Assembly: GCF_900109945.1 (NCBI RefSeq)
Contig: NZ_FOBX01000020.1
Span: forward strand, 1-64,000
From: Bradyrhizobium sp. OK095
Lineage (GTDB): Bacteria; Pseudomonadota; Alphaproteobacteria; Rhizobiales; Xanthobacteraceae
Direction: 5' to 3'
Length of the DNA stretch: 64,000 bases
The position numbers and the translations under genes are program-made. Positions 28,164 to 35,405 of this stretch are shown here, piece by piece. The notes under the pieces were generated by a model, which made no database searches, was not told where the DNA came from, and saw only the letters and a program-made list of their open reading frames with translations. Numbering within the stretch: position 1 is the first letter of the stretch; every line of letters begins with the position of its first letter.

Positions 28164-28958
28164 ATGAGTAATGATCAGGTCTACACTTGGGAGCAATTCA
28201 AACTTGAAGCTGCGCGGCTACGGGAAGAGGCTTTCCCCTTATCGCCAATTCTGTTTCGCGGACAGGCTAACGCCGACTGGGATTTGGATACAACGCTCGA
28301 ACGAAGCGGCCACAACGAAGCCGTCTCGGACTACTACCGGCTGATATTCCGAATTAAGTCCGAGGTGGAGATAGCTACTCGCAGTAAATGGGATGACGAA
28401 CCATCAGCATTCGATCTCGATCAACTTTCGCGCGACTACGACGGTTTTAGTCGATCGTTGGCTAACCTCCCGCACTACGCGTATATGGCCTACCTCCGTC
28501 ATCATGGCTTCCCGAGTCCGCTCTTGGATTGGTCGAGATCGCCATTTGTGGCGGCTTATTTTGCCTTTCGGACTGACCAAGACGCCGATGTTGCGATCTA
28601 TGCCTATGCGGATCGAACCACGGCAATCAAGACATCGTCTTCAGACGACGCCCAAATCCACCGACTTGGTCCATACGTCGCAGCTCACAAGCGTCATTTT
28701 TCACAACAGTCTGAGTACACCGTCTGCGTAAGATACCTTCCGCATCGGTGGAGCTTTGTTCCTCATTCAAGCGTTTTCAGTGTGCACGCTGGAGGCGCGT
28801 CCCAGGATGTCCTGAAAAAATTTGTACTAAAGGCGAACGAACGACAAAGAATTCTACGGGAGTTGAACGACTACAATCTCAACGCATACTCGTTGTTCGG
28901 CTCCGAAGAAGGCCTCATGGAAAGCTTATCTATTCGGGAAGAGACTAGAACAACCTAG
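28164..28958 (+). CDS. FRG-domain protein
   Basis: The 264-residue protein shows the FRG family pattern: ILFRGQANADW at residues 29-39 (Phe31-Arg32-Gly33-Gln34 give the name) and RHHGFPSPLLDWSRSPFVAAYFAF at about 112-135. FRG proteins are of unknown biochemical activity, but the fold has been compared with ADP-ribosyltransferase-like proteins and the genes are often found in phage-defence and mobile contexts. It is 136 bp downstream of the TIR region, same strand, similar AT-richer composition. No clear ribosome site precedes the ATG. Confidence 0.85.
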   Translation: MSNDQVYTWEQFKLEAARLREEAFPLSPILFRGQANADWDLDTTLERSGHNEAVSDYYRLIFRIKSEVEIATRSKWDDEPSAFDLDQLSRDYDGFSRSLANLPHYAYMAYLRHHGFPSPLLDWSRSPFVAAYFAFRTDQDADVAIYAYADRTTAIKTSSSDDAQIHRLGPYVAAHKRHFSQQSEYTVCVRYLPHRWSFVPHSSVFSVHAGGASQDVLKKFVLKANERQRILRELNDYNLNAYSLFGSEEGLMESLSIREETRTT

Positions 28959-29007
28959 AACCCCAATCTACTTGTCCCAAGTTTACCGATAGTCGTCGTC
29001 TTGGAAG

Positions 29008-29238
29008 CTAAGGACGCCTACCCAGTTCATCATTCATTTCTTTTATCTCCGCCAATTTTGCTTCGATCATTTTGGCGTTAGACTCGAGCAGTTTCTCCAC
29101 ACTCAATCTATCGGTCGTCACCGCACGACCAACCCGCAAATCCTCTGAATACTTCTGGGTGCTAATAATCAGTCGATCTGCAACCTGGATGGCCTCAACC
29201 AAATCGGCCTTCGTCATGTTGGAGAATCTGTTGGTCAT
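29008..29238 (-). CDS. small helical protein of unknown function (76 aa)
   Basis: ATG 29238 is preceded by GGAG at good distance. The protein is charged with heptad-like spacing (LVEAIQVADRL, then LLESNAKMIEAKLAEIKEM), suggesting a coiled coil. No family recognised. It is convergent with the FRG gene and the last coding feature before tRNA-Met. Confidence 0.6.
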   Translation of the reverse strand: MTNRFSNMTKADLVEAIQVADRLIISTQKYSEDLRVGRAVTTDRLSVEKLLESNAKMIEAKLAEIKEMNDELGRRP

Positions 29239-29325
29239 TTATTTCTCCAAGAGAAAAATGGATGGGCCCTTTGACTACGTCAAATGATGTTTCAGGCGGC
29301 GCGGGGAAATTATTTCAGAAGTATT

Positions 29326-29402
29326 TGGTAGCGGGAGAGGGACTCGAACCCCCGACCCCAGGATTATGATTCCCGTGCTCTAACCAGCTGAGCTACCCCG
29401 CC
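29326..29402 (-). tRNA. tRNA-Met (anticodon CAT)
   Basis: The cloverleaf reads from GGCGGGG at 29402 to an encoded CCA at 29328-29326. Acceptor arms GGCGGGG and TCCCGCT pair with terminal G-U pairs. The D-arm is AGCTCAGCTGGTTAGAGC. The anticodon stem is CGGGA/TCCTG with loop ATCATAA. The T-arm GGGGGTTCGAGTCCC is intact. A CAT anticodon with this body fits elongator methionine. Lysidine-modified tRNA-Ile is the only alternative. Its 3' end faces the accessory patch. Confidence 0.95.
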
Positions 29403-29561
29403 ACAGGGTCGCGAACGGCTGTTACGGCCGATCTCGCGAACGCGCGGCATATAAGGAAGGGGGCGGCGGGAAGTCAAGCAAGGTGGGGGCGATTGGCGGG
29501 GTGAATTCGGGGTCGGAATCGCGCCTTTTCAGGTGCCAGACTCGCGGATGGTCCCCCTCAC

Positions 29562-29614
29562 CCGAAATCCGCGCTTTGCGCGGATTTCGGCCTCTCCCCG
29601 CAGGCGGGGAGAGG
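29562..29614. repeat. double hairpin repeat, terminator-like
   Basis: Two perfect stems stand side by side: a 13-bp stem CCGAAATCCGCGC with loop TTT (29,562-29,590), and an 11-bp stem CCTCTCCCCGC with a two-base centre (29,591-29,614). They lie just beyond the stop of the Pro-rich protein gene and could end its transcript. No T-run is present, so this may equally be a dispersed palindromic repeat. Confidence 0.6.
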
Positions 29615-29624
29615 CGAAGAAGCG

Positions 29625-29981
29625 CTATTTCGGGCGCACGGTCGGGTCGCCGCCGGGGCTGCCGGGGGGTGGGATGACCGGGGTGTTGCCGCCGGTGTCG
29701 GGGGCCGGGGCGTGCATGTCGGGGTCGACGCCGGAGGGCGGGCAGAGCACGCCGTCGGATTTTGCCAGTCTGTCGCCGAGCGGTTCCCGGGACTGGCCGG
29801 TGGTGGTGCCGTCGGGGGTCGTGGTCAACCGGTCCGAGGGGGCGCAGCCGGGGCTGCGTTGCGGCGATGGCGGCGCGGTCGCTTGCGGCGGCGTCGCGGG
29901 AGCGGGCGGGGCCTGCGCGATCGCAGTTCCGGAGGCGGCGATCAGGAGGCTGGCCAGGATGATGTTTGATGTGGTGCGCAT
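29625..29981 (-). CDS. secreted proline-rich hypothetical protein
   Basis: The 118-residue frame begins with a typical Sec signal (MRTTSNIILASLLIAASGTAIAQA, probable cleavage after AQA). The rest is low complexity, rich in Pro, Thr, Gly and Asp. No domain is recognised. Two Cys residues could form a disulfide in the periplasm. Start is the first ATG; no strong ribosome site is visible. Confidence 0.65.
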   Translation of the reverse strand: MRTTSNIILASLLIAASGTAIAQAPPAPATPPQATAPPSPQRSPGCAPSDRLTTTPDGTTTGQSREPLGDRLAKSDGVLCPPSGVDPDMHAPAPDTGGNTPVIPPPGSPGGDPTVRPK

Positions 29982-30061
29982 GGGAGGGAAACGCGCGGGT
30001 TGGGGGCGATGTTCCAGGCCAAAATGCGATGTGATCGGGGTTTGGATGGCGCCCGCCCGCG

Positions 30062-30107
30062 GCGCATCCTTCGAGACGCCCGCCTCTGGCGGGCCCTCAG
30101 GATGAGG
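30062..30107. repeat. CCTTCGAGACGCCCGCC...CTCAGGATGAGG repeat (half element)
   Basis: This is one arm-pair of a palindromic element with TCCTTCGAGACGCCCGCC, a GGCGGGC return and CTCAGGATGAGG. Related longer versions occur at 53,758-53,900 and 62,050-62,180. It lies in the gap upstream of the 118-aa protein gene and downstream of the methyltransferase gene. Confidence 0.75.
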
Positions 30108-30139
30108 TCTCGTTTCGCTGCGACAGCGGTAAATCGCGC

Positions 30140-30778
30140 TTACGATTTATGGTAGCGGATCAGCGAAAAATGGCCCATCGGCGGCATCGGGCGGCGCTCG
30201 GCCAGCGTGACGCCGCCGTGTTTGGCGGCCCAGTTGACGAGGCGGGCCCACGGGAATTCCGGGCGCCAGCCGAGGCGGCGGGCCAGCGGCGCGAAGGCCA
30301 GCTCGGAGAGTTTGCGGAAGCCGCTTTCCGCGCCGATGTGGTTGACGAGGATCAACTCGCCGCCGGGCTTGAGCACGCGCACGAACTCGTCGAGCGTGCC
30401 TTCGGGATCGGGCACGGCGGTGATGACGTATTGCGCAACCACCGCGTCGAAGAAGTTTGCGGGGAAGGCGAGGTTTTTCGCATCCATCACCGAGAGCACT
30501 TCGACATTGCTCAAGCGCAAGCTCCGCACGCGCGATTGCGCCTTGCGCAGCATCGGCTCGGAGATGTCGACGCCGCAGATCTTCGTGGTGCGCGAATAGT
30601 CGGAGAGCGAGAGCCCGGTGCCGACGCCGACGTCGAGGATGCGGCCGCCGATGCGGTCGGCCTCGGCGATGGTCGACTGCCGTCCGGCGTCGAACACCTT
30701 GCCGAACACGAGGTCATAGACCGGCGCCCAGCGGCCATAGGCCTTCTCGACCCCGGCCCGCGAGATGTCTGCTGCCAT
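30140..30778 (-). CDS. class I SAM methyltransferase, probable phosphatidylethanolamine N-methyltransferase
   Basis: The 212-residue protein has the SAM motif ILDVGVGTGLSL (about 47-58), motif II around CGVDIS and the later LKPGGELILVNH. The N-terminal AYGRWAPVYDLVFGKVFDAGR is the pattern I associate with Rhodobacter-type PmtA/PmtX enzymes that methylate phosphatidylethanolamine towards phosphatidylcholine, common in Bradyrhizobium. Specificity is an inference. ATG 30778 starts the conserved part. The longer open frame to 31,579 is a reading-through shadow of mnmA and is rejected. Confidence 0.8.
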   Translation of the reverse strand: MAADISRAGVEKAYGRWAPVYDLVFGKVFDAGRQSTIAEADRIGGRILDVGVGTGLSLSDYSRTTKICGVDISEPMLRKAQSRVRSLRLSNVEVLSVMDAKNLAFPANFFDAVVAQYVITAVPDPEGTLDEFVRVLKPGGELILVNHIGAESGFRKLSELAFAPLARRLGWRPEFPWARLVNWAAKHGGVTLAERRPMPPMGHFSLIRYHKS

Positions 30779-30855
30779 GCCCCCTGCCCTGATTAGATTC
30801 TTATGTTGCGCATGATCTTGTCGGAAAACCGCTTCACACTTTTCCGGATCATGCG

Positions 30856-32037
30856 CTAGCCGCGGACCGCTTCTGCGAGCGGCCTCGCCGTGTCGCTCGC
30901 GACCTTCGCCGCTGCGCTTTGAATGAAGCCGCCGCCGAGCACGCGCGCCTGGCCCGATGCCGCGTCGTAGAACACGCAGGCTTGGCCCGGCGAGACGCCC
31001 TCTTCGCCGGCGACGAGTTCGACCTCGTAATGGCCATCGCTGCCGCGCAGCCATGCGGGCTGGGGCGCGCGGGTCGAGCGCACGCGCACGAACAGCTCGA
31101 GGCCAGAACCAATGGCGCGGTCGATGTCGCCGCCGCCGATCCAGTTGACGTCGCGAAGTGCGATGCGGTGCATCTTCAGCGCATCGCGCGGGCCGACGAC
31201 GACGCGGCGGTTGGCGGCCTCCAGCCGCACCACGAACAGCGGCGCACTCGCGGCGATGCCGAGGCCGCGGCGCTGGCCGATGGTGAAATTGGCAATGCCG
31301 TGATGCTGACCGAGCACGCGTCCCTCGAGATCGACGATGTCGCCGGGCTCCATCGCGTTCGGACGCAGGCGGGTGATGATGTCGGTGTAGCGCCCCGTCG
31401 GCACGAAGCAGATATCCTGGCTGTCGTGCTTGTCGGCAACGCTGAGGCCGTAGCGGCGCGCGAGCTCGCGCGTCTCCGGCTTGGTCATGTCGCCGAGCGG
31501 GAAGCGCAGGAAATCGAGCTGCTGCTGCGTGGTCGCGAACAGGAAATAGCTCTGGTCGCGGTCGCTGTCGGCGGCGCAAACCAGCGCGCGCGAGCCGTCG
31601 TCGCGGCGGCGCGAGGCGACGTAATGGCCGGTGGCGAGCGCCTGCGCGCCGAGCTCACGCGCGGTCTTCAGGAGGTCGCGGAATTTGACGGAGCGGTTGC
31701 ACTCGATGCACGGCACCGGCGTCTCGCCGAGCGCGTAGCTGTCGGCGAAGACGTCGATGACGGACTCGCGGAAGCGGTCCTCGTAGTCGAGCACGTAATG
31801 GGGAATGCCGAGTTTTGCCGCGACGTCGCGGGCGTCGTGGATGTCCTGGCCGGCGCAGCAGGCGCCCTTGCGATGGGTCGCCGCGCCATGGTCGTAAAGC
31901 TGCAGCGTGATGCCGACGACGTCATAGCCTTCAGCCTTGAGCAGCGCAGCCGTCGTCGAGGAATCGACGCCGCCCGACATGGCAACGACGACCCTGGTAT
32001 CCTCAGGACGGCCTTCGAGATCAAGACTGTTGAGCAT
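30856..32037 (-). CDS. mnmA: tRNA-specific 2-thiouridylase MnmA
   Basis: The enzyme adds sulfur to U34 of tRNA-Lys, Glu and Gln. The 393-residue protein has the PP-loop SGGVDSS near residue 22, the catalytic Cys in PCIECNRSVKF, the ATGHY motif, the DSQDICFV motif and a second catalytic Cys in SPGQACVFY. I chose ATG 32037; an in-frame TTG three codons earlier is less likely. It is in line with the methyltransferase gene but separated by about 77 bp. Confidence 0.97.
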   Translation of the reverse strand: MLNSLDLEGRPEDTRVVVAMSGGVDSSTTAALLKAEGYDVVGITLQLYDHGAATHRKGACCAGQDIHDARDVAAKLGIPHYVLDYEDRFRESVIDVFADSYALGETPVPCIECNRSVKFRDLLKTARELGAQALATGHYVASRRRDDGSRALVCAADSDRDQSYFLFATTQQQLDFLRFPLGDMTKPETRELARRYGLSVADKHDSQDICFVPTGRYTDIITRLRPNAMEPGDIVDLEGRVLGQHHGIANFTIGQRRGLGIAASAPLFVVRLEAANRRVVVGPRDALKMHRIALRDVNWIGGGDIDRAIGSGLELFVRVRSTRAPQPAWLRGSDGHYEVELVAGEEGVSPGQACVFYDAASGQARVLGGGFIQSAAAKVASDTARPLAEAVRG

Positions 32038-32332
32038 GGCTTTCAAGGTGTGACGGCGGCGTTTTGCGATCCGCGATTTTGATGCTTCCGGCAGGACATC
32101 GGCGATCCCCGGGAACCCTGGTTCCCCCGGAGGACGATCTGCCCGGTCGAAAGCGGCTGAGAGCTGCCTCTTTAATATAGGCGGCCTTCCGGTGAAGCAA
32201 TCGGGCTGGCCTCCGGCTTAGGGCAATTCTTGCCGGGGCGGCAGAAATGGCGGGGTTTTGGCAGCCCTCGCGGCGGGGGTGAAAATCAATCAATGCATTG
32301 ATTTTACTTGCTAAAATCGCAAATCACGGGGC

Positions 32333-32348
32333 TGGCCCGCTCCTTGCT
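32333..32348 (+). promoter_or_regulatory. sigma54 (-24/-12) promoter for fliK
   Basis: TGGCCCGCTCCTTGCT has GG and GC separated by exactly ten bases, the sigma54 rule, and close to the TGGCAC-N5-TTGC consensus. It lies about 37 bp upstream of the fliK start I favour. The same cluster encodes the sigma54 activator FlbD. Confidence 0.7.
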
Positions 32349-32384
32349 ACCCCTTATGCCGAAGATGTTTCCAAGGGGTATGCC

Positions 32385-33995
32385 GTGGTTGGTCGGACGT
32401 CAGATGTAGCGGCAAACGTGCCTGTCCAGAGCGCGCAGCAAAAGCCTGCCCGGTCGCAGAGCTCGAAAGACACGTCCACCAGCGACTCCTTCGGCTCACT
32501 GGTCGACAGCAACACCCAGGCGATCAGCAACAATGCGTCGTCGCAGGATAGCGCGCCGCGCCGGACCGATTCGTCGTCATCCAGCTCGGACAAGAGTTCG
32601 CGCGATACCTCCGCCAACGACCCCTCCTCGCAGAGCAAGGCGAGCGACAACACCGACAATTCCGCGCCCGCCAAGAACGATAAGACGGCCGATCCGGCCA
32701 AGGATGCATCCAAGGATACATCCAAGGCTGACGGCAAGACCAAGTCCGATGCCTCCGACGCCAAATCCGACAAGACCAAGGATGGCAAGACCAAGGACGG
32801 CAAGACCGACGGCACCGACGGGCTTGCCGCCGCCGTCGATGGCGCCGCGACCGCGCAAGTCGACGCGACCCAGACCGCTGTGCCGGATCCGAATGCGATT
32901 GCGGTTGCCGCACCTGTGGTGCCGGTCGATCCGAATGCGGCCGCCAGCCAGGCCGCAACCTCCTCGCCGCTGACGATCGCCGCTGCCGGCATCGCCGCCA
33001 GCACATCCACCGCCGCGCAGATCGCTGGCGGCAAGACCGATACCGCGACGGCCGGTGACAAGAGCGCCAAGACCGCCGCCGCCAAGGTCGACGCGAGCAC
33101 CACGACGGCCCTTGGCGATGCCGCCACCGGCACGACCGATGCGACCGCGACCGATGCCAAGACCAATGGCGGATTGGTCGCCGCGGTCGACCAGGGCACG
33201 CCAAAAACGTCGTTCAAGGCCGCCGTCGCCGCGCAAGGCGGCAGCGACGTCTCCAATATCGGCCAGGATTCCGGCAAGGCGAACGCCGCCGCAGCACAGA
33301 CGCCCGCAACGGCCGCCAACGCCGCCGCGCATCCGCAAGACGCCAAGCCGCAAGTCGACGCCGGCACGGCCGACGCCAAGACTGCGGCCTCCGACCGCGC
33401 CGATGCGACGCCGGCAACACCGCACGCGCATGCGGATACGCAGGCCACCATCGCCACGACCGACACCAGTGCGCAGGCAGCCTCCGCCATCCAGGCGCCG
33501 GTGACCAATACTTCGGCCGCGACCGCTTCCACCGCAACGCTCACCGCGACCGCGGCGAATGCCAATGCCGTGCCGATCAGCGGCGTGCCGATCGAGATCG
33601 CCGCCGCCGTCCGCGCGGGCAAGACGCGCTTCGACATCAGCCTCGATCCGCTCGATCTCGGCCGCATCGACGTCCGCGTCAATGTCGACCGCAACGGCCA
33701 GGTCACCTCGCATCTCACGGTGGAGAAGCCGGAGACGCTGGCGATGCTGAAGCAGGACGCGCCGCAATTGCAGCGCGCGCTCGACGATGCAGGCTTCAAG
33801 ACCGGCAGCAACGGGCTCTCGTTCAGCCTGCGCGACCAGAATTCATCGGGCCAGCAGTCCGGCCAGAACAACGACAATGGCGGCAATTCCCGCCGGCTGA
33901 TCATCAGCGAGGACGACACCGTTGCTGCTGCGCCCGCCGGGCGCGGCTACGGCCGCATGCTCGGATCGAGCAGCGGCGTCGACATCAGAGTGTGA
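32385..33995 (+). CDS. fliK: flagellar hook-length control protein FliK
   Basis: FliK measures hook length and switches export from hook to filament proteins. The first 400 residues are low complexity, dominated by Ala, Thr, Asp and Lys with short repeats such as KTKDGKTKDGKT. The folded C-terminal part (about the last 130 residues, from GVPIEIAAAVRAGKTRFDI to LRDQ) is the Flg_hook domain that contacts FlhB. The frame is open from TTG 32298, but that lies upstream of the sigma54 element. GTG 32385 follows AAGGGG and gives 536 residues. It is followed 13 bp later by flgD. Confidence 0.88.
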   Translation: MVGRTSDVAANVPVQSAQQKPARSQSSKDTSTSDSFGSLVDSNTQAISNNASSQDSAPRRTDSSSSSSDKSSRDTSANDPSSQSKASDNTDNSAPAKNDKTADPAKDASKDTSKADGKTKSDASDAKSDKTKDGKTKDGKTDGTDGLAAAVDGAATAQVDATQTAVPDPNAIAVAAPVVPVDPNAAASQAATSSPLTIAAAGIAASTSTAAQIAGGKTDTATAGDKSAKTAAAKVDASTTTALGDAATGTTDATATDAKTNGGLVAAVDQGTPKTSFKAAVAAQGGSDVSNIGQDSGKANAAAAQTPATAANAAAHPQDAKPQVDAGTADAKTAASDRADATPATPHAHADTQATIATTDTSAQAASAIQAPVTNTSAATASTATLTATAANANAVPISGVPIEIAAAVRAGKTRFDISLDPLDLGRIDVRVNVDRNGQVTSHLTVEKPETLAMLKQDAPQLQRALDDAGFKTGSNGLSFSLRDQNSSGQQSGQNNDNGGNSRRLIISEDDTVAAAPAGRGYGRMLGSSSGVDIRV

Positions 33996-34008
33996 GGAGT
34001 ATTCGACC

Positions 34009-34722
34009 ATGACCACCACGAATGCCGCCACTGCGCCGACACCCGTCTCCGGGACGACCCCGACGTCATCGTCGTCGTCCTCCTCGTCGAGCGCGCTGGG
34101 CTCGTCCACCGGCGCGACGCTCGCCGGCAATTTCCAGACCTTCCTGACGCTGCTGACGACACAGCTGCAGAACCAGAACCCGCTCTCCCCGCTCGACACC
34201 AACCAGTTCACCCAGCAGCTGGTACAATTCGCCGGCGTCGAGCAGCAGCTCAAGACCAACGATGCGCTAACCCAGCTCGTCACCCTCCAGAAGACCACGC
34301 AGGCGACGCAGGCGCTGGACTTCGTCGGCAAGACCGCGCTGGTCGACGGCTCGACCGCGACCATGACGAAGTCGACGGCCACCTGGCATCTCAACGTGCC
34401 CAGCGACGCGACCGTGGACATCAGCGTGGCCAATGCCAGCGGCCAGACCGTGTTCACCGGCAAATATACCGCCGGCGCCGGCGCCGATGTTCCCTTCACC
34501 TGGAACGGCCAGGGCAATGACGGCTCGCAATGGCCGGACGGCAAGTACACGATCACGGCGACCGGCAAGGACGCTTCGGGCAACAATGTCGGCGTCGCGG
34601 CGCAGGTGCAGGGCACAGTGTCGTCGGTCGACCTGACCCAGTCGCCGCCGCTGCTCACGATCGACGGCAACAGCTACACGCTGAACCAGGTGAAGAGCAT
34701 CATCGCCGCGAGCAGCAGCTAA
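34009..34722 (+). CDS. flgD: flagellar hook assembly (capping) protein FlgD
   Basis: FlgD caps the growing hook. After a Ser/Thr-rich N-terminus the signature NFQTFLTLLTTQLQNQNPLSP begins near residue 40, followed by the QFVQFAGVEQQ-like block and, at about 120-215, the FlgD Ig-like/tudor segment (VPFTWNGQGNDG, DGKYTITATG). It is 237 residues from ATG 34009, which has GAGGAG upstream. It lies directly downstream of fliK, consistent with joint expression. Confidence 0.96.
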   Translation: MTTTNAATAPTPVSGTTPTSSSSSSSSSALGSSTGATLAGNFQTFLTLLTTQLQNQNPLSPLDTNQFTQQLVQFAGVEQQLKTNDALTQLVTLQKTTQATQALDFVGKTALVDGSTATMTKSTATWHLNVPSDATVDISVANASGQTVFTGKYTAGAGADVPFTWNGQGNDGSQWPDGKYTITATGKDASGNNVGVAAQVQGTVSSVDLTQSPPLLTIDGNSYTLNQVKSIIAASSS

Positions 34723-34865
34723 GGCTCGCGCAGCGCCCGATGTGCCCTGATTGTTAGTAAAGTATTTACGAAGACCCGCTCGGCCGGCTCGGATCATGGT
34801 GTCCAGCCCTCCGGGGCGCTCGCGTTCCAGCCATTTTCAACGAGAATTGTATTGAAGCCTTAGGC

Positions 34866-34880
34866 TTAGCGGATTTTTAA
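34866..34880 (+). promoter_or_regulatory. CtrA-like site upstream of sciP
   Basis: TTAG-N7-TTAA differs by one base from the CtrA consensus TTAA-N7-TTAA. It is about 57 bp upstream of the sciP start codon. In Caulobacter sciP transcription depends on CtrA, so the position makes sense. Function here is inferred. Confidence 0.5.
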
Positions 34881-34937
34881 GCCGCCGCGCGTAGGGTTTC
34901 AATGTGAGTTCAGTGGTTGAGAGTTTGTGAGTACGCC

Positions 34938-35213
34938 ATGACAGAACCCCATCGCCCGAGGGTAAAATACGTCATCGGGCCGGACGGCAGTCCGCTGACG
35001 ATTGCAGATCTGCCCGCGCCCGGCACCAAACGCTGGGTCATCCGCCGCAAGGCCGAAGTCGTCGCCGCTGTGCGTGGCGGACTTCTCTCCCTCGAGGAGG
35101 CCTGCAGCCGTTATACCCTGACGGTTGACGAATTCCTTTCCTGGCAGTTTTCCATCGACCAGCACGGTCTGGCGGGTCTTCGCACCACCCGCATTCAGCA
35201 ATATCGCCAGTAG
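34938..35213 (+). CDS. sciP: SciP, CtrA-antagonist transcriptional regulator (DUF1153)
   Basis: The 91-residue protein matches the alphaproteobacterial SciP family along its length: RPRVKYVIGPDGSPLTIADLP, then KRWVIRRKAEVVAAVRGG and the helix-turn-helix-like LLSLEEACSRYTLTVDEFLSW. In Caulobacter, SciP binds CtrA and blocks its activation of flagellar and cell-cycle promoters in G1. The start is ATG 34938; an upstream TTG is unlikely. It sits between flgD and fliF, has a CtrA-like site in front and a strong terminator behind. Confidence 0.95.
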   Translation: MTEPHRPRVKYVIGPDGSPLTIADLPAPGTKRWVIRRKAEVVAAVRGGLLSLEEACSRYTLTVDEFLSWQFSIDQHGLAGLRTTRIQQYRQ

Positions 35214-35241
35214 GCGATCCGGAAATCTGCGGCTTTTGACG

Positions 35242-35275
35242 AAAATCGGCCCCGCTTTGCGAGGCCGATTTTTTT
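35242..35275 (+). terminator. Rho-independent terminator after sciP
   Basis: A stem AAAATCGGCC pairs with GGCCGATTTT around an 11-base loop and runs into a T7 tract. It begins 29 bp after the sciP stop and separates sciP from the fliF transcript. Confidence 0.9.
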
Positions 35276-35310
35276 CATGTTTCGTTTTGGCGCTACTTTT
35301 GTCCGAGCTC

Positions 35311-35326
35311 TTAACCTTCGTTAACC
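35311..35326 (+). promoter_or_regulatory. CtrA-like tandem TTAACC site upstream of fliF
   Basis: Two TTAACC hexamers lie ten bases apart (TTAACCTTCGTTAACC). This resembles the CtrA recognition sequence but has six rather than seven bases between TTAA cores. It is 80 bp upstream of the fliF start. In Caulobacter the early fliF operon is activated by CtrA. Confidence 0.5.
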
Positions 35327-35405
35327 ATATCGAAACCATCACCTAGGCAATAATTGCCCACTCGGCCTTTCCAGTGAAAGCAGCCGAATCTGTCGGGGCG
35401 GTTGC

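Noticed and set aside
28008..28196. 62-codon minus-strand frame between the TIR and FRG genes
   Set aside because: It overlaps the FRG start region, has no ribosome site and no recognisable content.
29326..30165. Possible direct repeat of the tRNA-Met 3' end (TGGTAGCGG also at about 30,150)
   Set aside because: Only nine bases match, and the second copy is inside the methyltransferase C-terminus on the backbone side, so it is not a credible attachment-site repeat.
30140..31579. 479-codon frame covering the methyltransferase and part of mnmA
   Set aside because: Only the last 212 residues from ATG 30778 are methyltransferase-like; the rest is mnmA read in another frame.
32354..33919. 521- and 396-codon minus-strand frames opposite fliK
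   Set aside because: They mirror the low-complexity fliK repeat region. The plus frame has the Flg_hook domain and a sigma54 promoter.
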